From: Bacteroidetes bacterium RIFCSPLOWO2_12_FULL_37_12
Lineage (GTDB): Bacteria; Bacteroidota; Bacteroidia; 2-12-FULL-37-12
Direction: 5' to 3'
Length of the DNA: 64,000 bases
Assembly (NCBI GenBank): GCA_001769655.1
Contig: MEPC01000035.1
Coordinates: forward strand, 1-64,000
Shown: positions 8,386 through 17,661 of the stretch, one piece after another
Layout of the letters: every line of letters starts with the position of its first letter
Numbering within the stretch: the first letter of the stretch is position 1
The notes under the pieces: model-generated
What the model saw: the letters and a program-made list of their open reading frames with translations, nothing else
What the model was told of the DNA's origin: nothing
The model's database searches: none
Program-made: the position numbers and the translations under genes

Positions 8386-10035
8386 CTATTTCAATTCTTC
8401 ATAAAGTCCTTCCACTACCTCCTTTAACGGATCCCATTTCAAAATTACCCTACCTGCACTAAAATCAATAATACCAAATTCAGTTTGACTTGTACTCTTT
8501 TGAAGTGTTGTAACTTCAGTTTTCTCACCGGAATTTAATCTGACATGACTTAGTGTAATGGAATCAGGAGTATAATCCTGATAAATTAATTCTAAGTTGT
8601 GAGCAGTTGAATTGGATTTTGTATGTAGCACATCCCACTTTGAATCATTGATTTGAGAAACATTCATGACATTCATCTTTTTGTTATCCGGAAGAAAAAA
8701 TGTATTTGGGAAATCATCGGTCTTATATTTCTCATGAGTTTTTTTAGATATTTTTTTTGATAACAACAGTTCGTCGCTAAAACTTATTTCCCCATAAAAA
8801 ATATTCATAGGTTGTAAAGTGTATTCATTAAAAATAATAGTATCTGATTCAGATGGCAATGCATCTATTTTAGCTTTTTCATCATTTAATTTCCGTTGGT
8901 CTTCATTTTTCTGTTGAAGAAGAATTTGTGTCTCCGTTTCTATTTTCATAATGCGTTCCATGGCTACATTAGGGTCCGTAATTTCAGGTCCTGAATTCGC
9001 ATCTTTTTCTCTTTGCAGGTCTTGAATTTTTCTATCCATCATGTTTATCTCTTTTTGCCGTATGGCTAATTCACGGTATTGCACCTCTTTATACCGGTTC
9101 TGAATAATTTTACTTTTCTGAACGGAATTAATCTGATAATTTTCACCAACGATACAATAACCGTTTGCTGTATTTAGCAAACCATGGGAATGAATGAAAG
9201 GAAGGACTTCACCGGCAACAGGAGAAAATTCAACTTTTTTCTGAGAAGTAAAATTATAATATATATAATGTGTTTCATTTTCTTTCGCTGCATAATCGGT
9301 AAAAAAGCCCGCTACGCCCTGGGTTGAAGGTAACACATAAACATCATTTACAATTTTAATATGAGAATTTTGTGAACCGGGCAAAACATAACTGCTTAAT
9401 GGTTGACCATTGGAATAATTAATTTCCGTAAAAGATTGAGTGATACTTTCTCCATTACTACTTTCAGTCACAACAAATAATCTATTTTGAGTGATAAAAA
9501 ATCCTTTCACAGGAATTTTCGTCAACTCAAAAAATTCCCAGTTTTTTTTAAAAGATGGATTATAACCCATTAAAACCGTTTGATTTTTGTCTTTCCAACT
9601 CTGAGCAAGTAAAAAATGATTTTCTTCAATGTTTCCATACCGGAGTGGAATGTTTTTGTCTGCATACACTTCAATTATTTCAGCTTTTTTAGAAGATGGA
9701 TTACAGACAAAAACTTTATTCTGAAAACTTTCTGACGAAACAAACCAGATAAAAACCTTTTCTTTATTAAAAGTACAAGATGTGTAATAATCGCTGGTTT
9801 CTACAGTGAAAGTAATATTGGGACCTGGATTTTTACTTTTGTTTTTTAGAAAACTAAGAGTAAACGTTTTGTTGTTTAATCCTCCTTTTTTGTTTTCCAT
9901 GAGCAGGAAGCCGGTTTCAGGATTAATATTTCCTGAAGAGATCAGCTTTTTAACCTTGCTGATTTTAAAATTCTGACCGAAAGAAAAAAATGTTAAAAGA
10001 AGAGCAAAAGAAAAAAGAATAGAATGTTTTAGCAT
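8386..10035 (-). CDS. Secreted protein of unknown function with an internal coiled coil
   Basis: The 549-residue product has a clear signal peptide (MLKHSILFSFALLLTFFSFGQ, cleavage after about residue 20). The rest looks like a repeated beta-rich, probably propeller-like body, with phrases such as GYNPSFKKNWEFFELTKIP. A strongly charged helical segment at about residues 315-395 (for example KEINMMDRKIQDLQREKD) should form a coiled coil inserted in or between beta modules. No enzyme motif is recognised. It is convergent with rpsN and lies downstream of the thermonuclease gene on the same strand. Likely periplasmic or surface-exposed; no function assigned. Confidence 0.7.
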   Translation of the reverse strand: MLKHSILFSFALLLTFFSFGQNFKISKVKKLISSGNINPETGFLLMENKKGGLNNKTFTLSFLKNKSKNPGPNITFTVETSDYYTSCTFNKEKVFIWFVSSESFQNKVFVCNPSSKKAEIIEVYADKNIPLRYGNIEENHFLLAQSWKDKNQTVLMGYNPSFKKNWEFFELTKIPVKGFFITQNRLFVVTESSNGESITQSFTEINYSNGQPLSSYVLPGSQNSHIKIVNDVYVLPSTQGVAGFFTDYAAKENETHYIYYNFTSQKKVEFSPVAGEVLPFIHSHGLLNTANGYCIVGENYQINSVQKSKIIQNRYKEVQYRELAIRQKEINMMDRKIQDLQREKDANSGPEITDPNVAMERIMKIETETQILLQQKNEDQRKLNDEKAKIDALPSESDTIIFNEYTLQPMNIFYGEISFSDELLLSKKISKKTHEKYKTDDFPNTFFLPDNKKMNVMNVSQINDSKWDVLHTKSNSTAHNLELIYQDYTPDSITLSHVRLNSGEKTEVTTLQKSTSQTEFGIIDFSAGRVILKWDPLKEVVEGLYEELK

Positions 10036-10115
10036 TTAATTTTCATTTTATTTATTTAACCATATAACAATGAAACCATTTAACAATGAAACAAAAAAAC
10101 AATAGATTATACTTG

Positions 10116-10718
10116 TTAGCCCCCGCAAATATTACACGCAATTCCTGTTTTATCAGGTGTAAGTTTTCCATCTTTAGTATTCTGAAAATATTTACAACCC
10201 TCATTGTGACGTACGTTGTTTCGCATATTTAACCAGTAAAGTCGTGCATTTGCATCTGTATTTTTGTTTATAAGATGTTTATTCCAAACTCCTCTTCGAC
10301 CTTCTCTGGCATCATTTTGTGCTCTTTCGTATTCGTCACGCTTGGAAATGGGATAGGTGGTTAAAGCATACCCATAACCCTCTTCAATTAATAGCCAACT
10401 GAAATCCTGCTTGTTTATATAAACATAACGCAATAAACGACCATATTTGTCACGATCTTTATTCAGCGAATCTTTTACCAACTTGACAGTTTTCCCCTCT
10501 AAATTTTGACGGGAAAATTCAGTTGATTCCTTTCCAAAATATTCAGCCGGTTTACCAAAATGCGCTAATTCAGGACAATCCACTCCAAGAAGCCGGATTT
10601 TTTCTCCGTCCTCCGCTTCAAAAGTGTCACCATCTATTACCCGCTTTACTTTAACATCCTGTGCAATAAGATACAATGACACAAAATGGCTTAAAATTAA
10701 TAATAACGTTTTTTTCAT
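10116..10718 (-). CDS. Secreted thermonuclease-family (SNase) nuclease with C-terminal Cys motif
   Basis: The staphylococcal-nuclease fold is evident: VKRVIDGDTFEAEDGEKIR, RLLGVDCPEL with the catalytic Arg, DKYGRLLRYVYI with the second catalytic Arg, and IEEGYGYA. These enzymes are Ca-dependent phosphodiesterases of DNA and RNA. I start at the ATG at 10718 (MKKTLLLILSHFVSLYLIAQ, a signal peptide), two bases after the M2 peptidase stop; a longer frame to 10757 would overlap that gene and mask the signal. The C-terminus contains HNEGCKYF and IACNICGG, possibly metal binding. About 200 aa; likely periplasmic or secreted. Confidence 0.9.
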   Translation of the reverse strand: MKKTLLLILSHFVSLYLIAQDVKVKRVIDGDTFEAEDGEKIRLLGVDCPELAHFGKPAEYFGKESTEFSRQNLEGKTVKLVKDSLNKDRDKYGRLLRYVYINKQDFSWLLIEEGYGYALTTYPISKRDEYERAQNDAREGRRGVWNKHLINKNTDANARLYWLNMRNNVRHNEGCKYFQNTKDGKLTPDKTGIACNICGG

Positions 10719-10720
10719 TC

Positions 10721-12544
10721 TTAATTTATTATCTGACTCTCTTCCGGCAATGTACATTTCCTCCCCTTATTGATATTCTTCAGAAAAGGCACTAAGGGAG
10801 CAAAATAATCCAACATGGGTTTTGCGTTTAATTCGGAACCGGTTTTTTCTTTCATCATCTTTCTCCAATCCGCAGTGAGACCGGGCTTCATAATGCTACG
10901 AAGGTATTCTCCCGTTTCCTTATTTCCATAATAATTGGTAAAATGGGGATCCTGTTTCAAAATATTTTTAGCAATATAATCATGAAACTGGAAAAGAAGT
11001 AAAAAAGAAATTCCATAATCATAGTATTGAGCGGGATCATCAATGATATGGGTTTTGGTTGCGGCATCGCAATATTCTTCTCCTCTGAAAGAAGGGGGCG
11101 CTATACCCTGATACTTAGCGACAAGCTCCCACCATTTTTTGTTAAATTGATCTGATGGTAAATTTTTAGCGTAAAGTTCGTATTCAAATTCTGTCATTAC
11201 ACCGGATGACCATGGAATAAAAATTACATAATTCAATGCCTCTTTAAGTAAGGTACCCAATGTGTCTATTTTAGTATCGGAAGGTAAAAGGTTTATAGCG
11301 ACAAGAAAGGGAGATTGCATAGCCGCAAATCCTATCATGCTTCCCATTGCCTCGTGATAAGCCCGGTTTGCACCTTCCCTTAGAAGTACAGGAACCTCGG
11401 GATTACTATAAGACATAAAATAGTAAATATGTCCTAATTCATGATGTATGGTTTCGTACCAATCCGCATTTGGAATGACACTCATCAAACTTCTCACATC
11501 TTTATCCAAGTCAACATGCCAGGCAGAGGCATGAGTATTTTTTTTAAATCCTAAATTTTCAGGAAAAGCATAAAGAGATGACTTATCCCAGAATGTCTTT
11601 GGCAACGCATCATATCCCAAACTTTTATAAAAACTTTCTCCTTGCTTTACCATCCATATATCATCCTTTTTTTGCAAAATGGTATCCAGATCAAAACCTT
11701 TTACATCAGCAAATGCCGACCAGTCCTGACCCCAACGATTTGGAAGCCAGTGGGCGGGTAGCAAATCCGGAACTTTTTTAGATTTGTATTTTTCAGCTAA
11801 ATAATAACGGGCGTATGTATGCAATTCTCTGAATAAAGGGTAAAGTTCCTTATTAATTTGTCTCATCAATCCGATTAATTCTTCAGTCGTCATTCCGTAA
11901 TCAGATGCCTGGTAACTGAAATAGTCGGCGTACCCAAGTTTCTGTACAGTTTGATTTCTGAGATCTCTTAGTTTCATTAATCCGGGTTTCATAACTTTCC
12001 CTACTTCTTTACATGAAATCCAGGCGGCTAATCGTTTAGCTGTGTCGTTCTCTGAATGTAAAATCTTGTCAATTTTATTGGGTGTCACCGCGGAGTCACC
12101 AATTTTAAAAGTAAAACCATAAAGTTTTTCAGTTTCTTCAGTTTCTACCTTGATTCTTTCTTTCACCAATTCCGGTGCAATCTGAGGTTGGTTAGCCGCG
12201 GCGTATAAAATGCGTTCAAATTGTTTTACCTGTAATTCCGTCAGTGAATCTTTTCCACGCAAAAAACGCCGGGACTGATTTATATTTTCTGTACTGCCGG
12301 TAAAATTAGCCAACGCTTCTTTGGCAATCCTGTTTTGAGTAGAGTTATTGGTATCTCCCTCAATGATCATGGTGTTTGATTTCCAATCGGTTTCCTGAGC
12401 TTTATAGGCAAGTTCGGTATATTTTTTTGTATAAGCATCCAGAAATTTCTGCGCTGATTTCTTCAACCTTTCAGGATCTGAACAGGAAAATAAGAAAAAT
12501 ACAAGAATGAAAGTGAAAAATCTGATTGAGGAGGTTTTCATCAT
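10721..12544 (-). CDS. M2-family (ACE-like) peptidyl-dipeptidase lipoprotein
   Basis: The 607-residue product begins with a lipoprotein signal (lipobox LFSC, Cys at about residue 20). The zinc motif is HHELGH (HExxH) at about residues 366-371, followed by the downstream glutamate helix REGANRAYHEAMGS, as in angiotensin-converting enzyme relatives. M2 enzymes remove C-terminal dipeptides from peptides. The long helical N-terminal region (NFTGSTENINQSRRFLRG) is typical of bacterial M2 members. A TAnnTTTG box lies upstream on the minus strand. The thermonuclease gene follows two bases later, so the two are probably cotranscribed. Likely anchored in the periplasm or outer membrane. Confidence 0.92.
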   Translation of the reverse strand: MMKTSSIRFFTFILVFFLFSCSDPERLKKSAQKFLDAYTKKYTELAYKAQETDWKSNTMIIEGDTNNSTQNRIAKEALANFTGSTENINQSRRFLRGKDSLTELQVKQFERILYAAANQPQIAPELVKERIKVETEETEKLYGFTFKIGDSAVTPNKIDKILHSENDTAKRLAAWISCKEVGKVMKPGLMKLRDLRNQTVQKLGYADYFSYQASDYGMTTEELIGLMRQINKELYPLFRELHTYARYYLAEKYKSKKVPDLLPAHWLPNRWGQDWSAFADVKGFDLDTILQKKDDIWMVKQGESFYKSLGYDALPKTFWDKSSLYAFPENLGFKKNTHASAWHVDLDKDVRSLMSVIPNADWYETIHHELGHIYYFMSYSNPEVPVLLREGANRAYHEAMGSMIGFAAMQSPFLVAINLLPSDTKIDTLGTLLKEALNYVIFIPWSSGVMTEFEYELYAKNLPSDQFNKKWWELVAKYQGIAPPSFRGEEYCDAATKTHIIDDPAQYYDYGISFLLLFQFHDYIAKNILKQDPHFTNYYGNKETGEYLRSIMKPGLTADWRKMMKEKTGSELNAKPMLDYFAPLVPFLKNINKGRKCTLPEESQIIN

Positions 12545-12566
12545 TTACAGACATATTTTAAGTATG

Positions 12567-12574
12567 CAAACTTA
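12567..12574 (-). promoter_or_regulatory. -7 box of the M2 peptidase promoter
   Basis: On the minus strand the sequence reads TAAGTTTG, matching TAnnTTTG, 23-30 bases before the ATG at 12544. Confidence 0.5.
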
Positions 12575-12648
12575 CATGAAAATTTTGATTTCAACATAAA
12601 CAGTATAAAAATTCAACAAATTTTTTACCCCTACCGCACTTTCTCGCT

Positions 12649-12669
12649 CAATCCGCCACTGGCGGATTG
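12649..12669. repeat. Perfect 21-bp palindrome
   Basis: CAATCCGCC and GGCGGATTG are exact inverted halves around ACT. It lies between the PorE-like gene and the M2 peptidase gene, amid GGGGCTGGGGTGAGGTCGG (12690-12708). Could be a transcript-end hairpin for the PorE-like gene or a dispersed repeat. Confidence 0.65.
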
Positions 12670-12740
12670 CCGTATTTTTTTGGAGAGGGGCTGGGGTGAG
12701 GTCGGTTCTAGAAAAAATATAATAAAACTTTCATGAAATC

Positions 12741-14732
12741 TTATTTAACATCCACAATCCTAAATTCAGTCCTTCTGTTAAACTGACGATTTTCTTCCGA
12801 TACATTTGGAAAAAGCGGTCTTTTTTTTCCATAACCCTTGTAACTTAACCGTTCAGAGGAAATGGTATGTTTTACCAACCACTGCTCAACACTATTTGCT
12901 CTTCGTTCCGATAATTCCTGATTGTAAGAATCTGTTCCCACATCACACGTATGTCCCAGAACTTCTATTTTCAATTTAGGATGACGTATTAAGTAGCGTT
13001 TCATCTCACGTAACTCAATAAGTGATTTAGGCAATAAATCTGCTGAATTAAAATTGAAAAATATATTATTGAATACAATGAATTTACCTTGTTTTGCCGG
13101 TTCTAATTTCAGTTTAAGATTTTTACTTCTGTTTTTTCCGGGCTTGGTGTAATCATAATGAAATGATTTAAGAATATATCCCTGTTTATCCACATAAAAA
13201 GCATACGGGAATCCCTCTGTTAAAGTAACCAGAAAATCTCCATTTACCGAATCGCTGGTTGTATTGGTAATTTGCCATGGTTTATCAAGATTTACAATCC
13301 GAATATCCGCGCTGAGAATTTTTTTACCTTTTTCATCGGTTACTATACCTTTAATATACGATGCAGGAACGGGTCGAAAGTCATTATCCATGGTAAAACT
13401 GTAAATATCCATAAATCCCTTTCCTTCGGGGGATGGGTGTTGTCCGTAATAAAAGCCGCCGGCGCCATTGGCAGAAACTATAATTCCTTTTTCATGATTT
13501 ACTGTGTTCAGCGGATAGCCCAGATTTTTGGGAAATGACCAGATACTGTCATTGGTTAACGTTGTCTTATAAATATCGAAACCGCCTAAACTAATCCAAC
13601 CATCTGAAGTGAAATATAAATCAGCGCCTGACGCATGAATGAAAGGGTCCGTATCTCTCCCGGAGGTATTTATGGAAGGACCAAGATTTACGGGATTTTG
13701 CCAGATGCCATTGGTATCCTTCATACTCACGTAAATATCCTCCTGACCATACCCTCCTGGACGATCAGAACTGAAATACAACATGTTTCCATCGGCAGAT
13801 AAAGAGGGCTGAGAATCCCAGTAAGAAGAATTTATTGCAGGTCCAAGATTTTGGGGTGCGCTCCAGTGAACAGCTGTTTTGTTGCTAATATATAAATCAC
13901 ATTTTCCATAAGAATCCTCGCTGTTGCATCGGGAAAAAATAACGGTTTTTCCATCGGGCGAAATAGTGGAGGCGCCTTCATTCTGGTTTGTTCTTAAATC
14001 AGAAATAACTTTTGCTGTTTGCCATTTTTTATTTTTTATTTCGGATAAATAAAAATCTTCGTCTCCTAAGGAGCCATCTTCTGTTACAAATCTTCTTGTG
14101 AAAAGTAAAATTGAGTCATCCGCAGTAATAGACGGAAAATACTCAGAATGATTTGTATTAATATTTTCGCTTAAAGGCGTAGTGACATAATTTCGTGGAT
14201 TTACAACCGAATAAAGAAGTTTCTTTGTTTCATTGAGATAATAATTAACCATGTTTTTATTTGAATCATCGGGCTTTATGAAAGCGAGGTAAGAGGAAAG
14301 AAATCGTTGGATATTACGCAAGGGAAGAGTAAAATCTTTACGAACTTCTGAAATAATGGAAGGATAACGGATAATAAGTTTTACAAGTTCATAAGCAATA
14401 TCGGCATTTTGTACGCTGTCGCGGTTAAACAAATACAAATAATGTTCATAAATTTTCAATTCAAAAACAGGGTCTAATTCTTTGCCGCCCTTCAGATAGG
14501 TTTGAATAAGCATGAGTCGTGCATCTTTGTAATCCGGAGACAATTCAAGGGCTTTGTATAAATGTTCCAGCGCAGAAGAAAATTCCAGATTGTTGAAATA
14601 AACTATGGCATCTTTGTAGAGATTTTCCGCCTTTTTGGAAGCAGGGGAGGGGTGGAAAGGGGTTTGGGCGTGAAGGGATTCAGTGAGGAGAATCAAGAAA
14701 ATACACCTTAAAATGTCAGAAAATTTTACCAT
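12741..14732 (-). CDS. PorE-like OmpA-family protein (TPR, PD40 propeller, CRD, OmpA), paralogue A
   Basis: The 663-residue protein has a signal peptide (residues 1-22), TPR-like helices at about 30-80 (ENLYKDAIVYFNNLEFSSAL), PD40/TolB-type propeller repeats at about 195-430 (YFSSDRPGGYGQEDIYVS), a carboxypeptidase-regulatory-like domain at about 455-520 (GIVTDEKGKKILSADI), and an OmpA peptidoglycan-binding domain at about 545-660. This order matches PorE (PG1058) of the Porphyromonas T9SS. The OmpA motif reads GHTCDVG where the other three paralogues have GHTDNVG, so the usual ligand-binding Asp is replaced by Cys. It probably tethers an outer-membrane complex to the cell wall. The T9SS role is inferred. 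Confidence 0.85.
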   Translation of the reverse strand: MVKFSDILRCIFLILLTESLHAQTPFHPSPASKKAENLYKDAIVYFNNLEFSSALEHLYKALELSPDYKDARLMLIQTYLKGGKELDPVFELKIYEHYLYLFNRDSVQNADIAYELVKLIIRYPSIISEVRKDFTLPLRNIQRFLSSYLAFIKPDDSNKNMVNYYLNETKKLLYSVVNPRNYVTTPLSENINTNHSEYFPSITADDSILLFTRRFVTEDGSLGDEDFYLSEIKNKKWQTAKVISDLRTNQNEGASTISPDGKTVIFSRCNSEDSYGKCDLYISNKTAVHWSAPQNLGPAINSSYWDSQPSLSADGNMLYFSSDRPGGYGQEDIYVSMKDTNGIWQNPVNLGPSINTSGRDTDPFIHASGADLYFTSDGWISLGGFDIYKTTLTNDSIWSFPKNLGYPLNTVNHEKGIIVSANGAGGFYYGQHPSPEGKGFMDIYSFTMDNDFRPVPASYIKGIVTDEKGKKILSADIRIVNLDKPWQITNTTSDSVNGDFLVTLTEGFPYAFYVDKQGYILKSFHYDYTKPGKNRSKNLKLKLEPAKQGKFIVFNNIFFNFNSADLLPKSLIELREMKRYLIRHPKLKIEVLGHTCDVGTDSYNQELSERRANSVEQWLVKHTISSERLSYKGYGKKRPLFPNVSEENRQFNRRTEFRIVDVK

Positions 14733-14758
14733 CTTTTCATTTAGAATTTCAACCTCTG

Positions 14759-14766
14759 CAAACGTA
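14759..14766 (-). promoter_or_regulatory. -7 box before PorE-like paralogue A
   Basis: Minus-strand TACGTTTG followed by CAGAGG fits TAnnTTTG, 27-34 bases before the ATG at 14732. Confidence 0.5.
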
Positions 14767-14892
14767 CATAAAATTTTTCAATTATACATAGGTGTTTTAA
14801 AATACGTATGGTATCAAAAAGGCGCACCGTGTTGATACACCATGAAATAGGTAAGTAAGTTAGAGTTTATGCTACTTTAATGACACAATCCG

Positions 14893-14900
14893 TATATTTG
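14893..14900 (+). promoter_or_regulatory. -7 box before the 912-aa membrane protein
   Basis: TATATTTG matches TAnnTTTG and ends 19 bases before the ATG at 14920. Confidence 0.55.
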
Positions 14901-14919
14901 CCAACGCTTCATTCCTTCC

Positions 14920-17658
14920 ATGCACTTCCTCCAGCTTTCTGCTCAACTTATTTCGTTTTACCGTAGAATCACCGGCAGTAAATCACGCAAATCCTGGGTG
15001 CAATGGCGTGAATTAACGGAAGATATATACCGGTTTGATATTGATCCCAATCAGATTGATTTATTTATTAATCTGGGGAAAAATGAAAACAAAAAAATAT
15101 CGTCTCCGAAAGATGCTTTAACCTTGCTGATACCTCTGACAGAAGATGACTTGTTAAATACATTGTCGCTCGTAAAACTTTATTTTAAACTGGAAGAAAA
15201 AAATAACGAAAATATAAACATAAATGAACAAACGTTTAATTGGAATATAATTACAGAGCAGTTGCCGCTTACGGTGGAACAAATTAATTTCATTGAATCG
15301 AAATCAAATAACTGGCTTGAGGACAAACAACATAAACGCCTTTATGCAGTTATTAAAATTCCCTCAACGTTATCAATAATTTTTCTTGATTTTTCTTTGC
15401 GATGGCTTACATTATTGTGGCTTAATTCACGGAATTTAGAGCCATTTAATTTGTTTCTCTCTTTAGAAAGCAGAGCTTGGTTTATGATTTTTCAGTTTAT
15501 TATTATTCCTTTTATAGTCATTGCCTATGCATTATTTCGCGACAGAAAAATCAAAAAAAGAATTCAGATTATTTTTGATACCTTACACATTAAACGATTT
15601 AAACCCGAAATTATTCAATCTCCCTGGAATTACGCCATAGCCGGTTTGATGGCATTAAACGGGGTATTGGTATTCGCCCTACATAATTATTTCAATACGC
15701 CCTGGAACGTTTCCATTTATTTTGGCGGCATCAGTTTGTTTTATCTGGTGACACTTATGAAAAAATCTTCCTTATCTATGCCTTCTGTTTCCTATATCGT
15801 TTCTCAGGTAGAACATATCAGCCACCGGCAATTAAAAAAGGATTTGTCTGTGGATGAAAACGATGAAGAAATAGTGAATGTGGAGGTGAATCTACGTTCT
15901 GTAAATGAAAGAATGAATGCGTTTGTGCTGGAAGCCGCTTTATTTGGCGCGTTGGCATTCAGCGGATTTCTGCAAATTATTTCTTCTGATTATTTCTCCA
16001 TAAAAAATATTGAAGAATTCACGCGTAATGCCGCAGACCTACTGAAGAATGTCATTAATTCCAATTTTTCGGAAAATAATTTGCTCTTCAAAAACCTTAG
16101 TAGCAGGGAAGGTATATTCTCACTCATGAGTTTTGAAAGTTTATTCTGTTCCATATTTTTTCTTTCAGTAATTTCTTCCCGTATGCGTTTTAGCTTTTTA
16201 ACCGACTTTATTGACAAAGCATTGCAATTGTCACGTTCATATAATCAGAAAGAAGAAAATTTGATTGTTCATCAAAAATACATTCCTTCCGATGAAAAAG
16301 TCATGAAGTTTAACCATAAAATCAGAGAGCAAATTGAAAAAGCGAATCAAAACCAGGAAGAAATTCTGCCCATTATGGAATACATGACATTTTTCCGTGC
16401 TCTTGGTATTTCAACATTTTTTATCATTTTAATCACCGGTGGTTTATTCATATCCCCTTTCATTTCATTTATTCTGTTAATTCTCTCTCTTCTTTCTGTC
16501 ATTTATTTTCGTTTTGAAAACATTTACAGATTTTTAAAATCTTTTTTCTCCCATTGGCAGGAAATTTATTTTTCAATAGAGAAAACCATGAGTTGGGTTG
16601 GATTGAGTTTATTGATTTTAATAGCCGTCTTTAGATCATTTGGAGAAGAATCCTTATTTGAACGATTTACCCTTGTTGCCATTTTGTTATTTTTTGCGGT
16701 TCACTTTTTTGCAAGCGCTTTCATGCCCGAACGGATTGATCTGGATGAATTAAAAGACGACCCATTTAAAACCAAAAGCGAATTTAAACTCACCGTCCAC
16801 AAATATTTTAAAATTGGTTTATCATTGTTTTTTCTGGGATTTGCCATACGGGTTCTGGATTGGAGGGCTTCAGCAGGCACGATTATCTCCGGGATTATTA
16901 TGCTTGCTTTTTGCTTTTTGTTTAATAAAAAAACAGAAAAAGAGCACGCGTGGATGGGAAAATACAGCAGTATCATGTTTTTAGTTGCTTTCATTGCTAT
17001 AATTTTCAAAGTTTTTAGATGGCAATTTAATGATGTTCTTTTGATAATTTCCGCTCTCTCACTCTTGACGGGAATTCTTATTAACCGCATTTACAAAAAT
17101 AATTACAGGAAAAATATTGTTATATCCAATTTGGTTCTATTAGTTCTTGTTATCACACTGCAAAACCCATTTCTTTCCTACGGCATTCATAATTTAAGAT
17201 TCAATTATTCCTCTTTTATTAGTTATCAAGAGTTTAATTATTCGTATATGAGGATTCTGAGTCCTGAAAATTACAGCGATATGTTAAATGAAAACTCAGT
17301 TATCATTAATGATTCCTTGAAAAGCAATGCCACTAAATTAACTCAGATACTTAGCAATGACTCTAAATTATTTACAGCCGAAAACCTCAACGAAATTGCC
17401 TGGAAAACTTATGAAAGTTACAGTGACACGTTAGTCATTCAATGCGCTATTACGTGGGCAAAGAAATGCAATGAAAGGGTAATTAACCGCTGGGAATATA
17501 TTGATACCTATGGTTCATTATTAGTTAAGGCAGGACGTTACGAGGAAGCTGAAAGGGAATTAAAACGGGCGATAGCGTTATGCAAAGTTCAGATAGGTGA
17601 TTGTAGTGTAACGGAAAAATTGTTGGAAAAAATCATTTTATCTCAATCACGTAAATAA
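14920..17658 (+). CDS. Large polytopic membrane protein of unknown function with TPR-like C-terminus
   Basis: The 912-residue product has a soluble N-terminal part of about 135 residues (WVQWRELTEDIYRFDIDPNQ), then roughly 14-16 hydrophobic segments between about residues 140 and 780 (for example FMIFQFIIIPFIVIAYALF), and a hydrophilic C-terminus. The last 80 residues contain a TPR-like helix pair (LVKAGRYEEAERELKRAIA). No transporter or enzyme motif is recognised. It is transcribed divergently from PorE-like paralogue A and ends three bases from the convergent paralogue B, so it is enclosed by two envelope-complex genes and may work with them. Function unknown. Confidence 0.75.
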   Translation: MHFLQLSAQLISFYRRITGSKSRKSWVQWRELTEDIYRFDIDPNQIDLFINLGKNENKKISSPKDALTLLIPLTEDDLLNTLSLVKLYFKLEEKNNENININEQTFNWNIITEQLPLTVEQINFIESKSNNWLEDKQHKRLYAVIKIPSTLSIIFLDFSLRWLTLLWLNSRNLEPFNLFLSLESRAWFMIFQFIIIPFIVIAYALFRDRKIKKRIQIIFDTLHIKRFKPEIIQSPWNYAIAGLMALNGVLVFALHNYFNTPWNVSIYFGGISLFYLVTLMKKSSLSMPSVSYIVSQVEHISHRQLKKDLSVDENDEEIVNVEVNLRSVNERMNAFVLEAALFGALAFSGFLQIISSDYFSIKNIEEFTRNAADLLKNVINSNFSENNLLFKNLSSREGIFSLMSFESLFCSIFFLSVISSRMRFSFLTDFIDKALQLSRSYNQKEENLIVHQKYIPSDEKVMKFNHKIREQIEKANQNQEEILPIMEYMTFFRALGISTFFIILITGGLFISPFISFILLILSLLSVIYFRFENIYRFLKSFFSHWQEIYFSIEKTMSWVGLSLLILIAVFRSFGEESLFERFTLVAILLFFAVHFFASAFMPERIDLDELKDDPFKTKSEFKLTVHKYFKIGLSLFFLGFAIRVLDWRASAGTIISGIIMLAFCFLFNKKTEKEHAWMGKYSSIMFLVAFIAIIFKVFRWQFNDVLLIISALSLLTGILINRIYKNNYRKNIVISNLVLLVLVITLQNPFLSYGIHNLRFNYSSFISYQEFNYSYMRILSPENYSDMLNENSVIINDSLKSNATKLTQILSNDSKLFTAENLNEIAWKTYESYSDTLVIQCAITWAKKCNERVINRWEYIDTYGSLLVKAGRYEEAERELKRAIALCKVQIGDCSVTEKLLEKIILSQSRK

Positions 17659-17661
17659 ACT

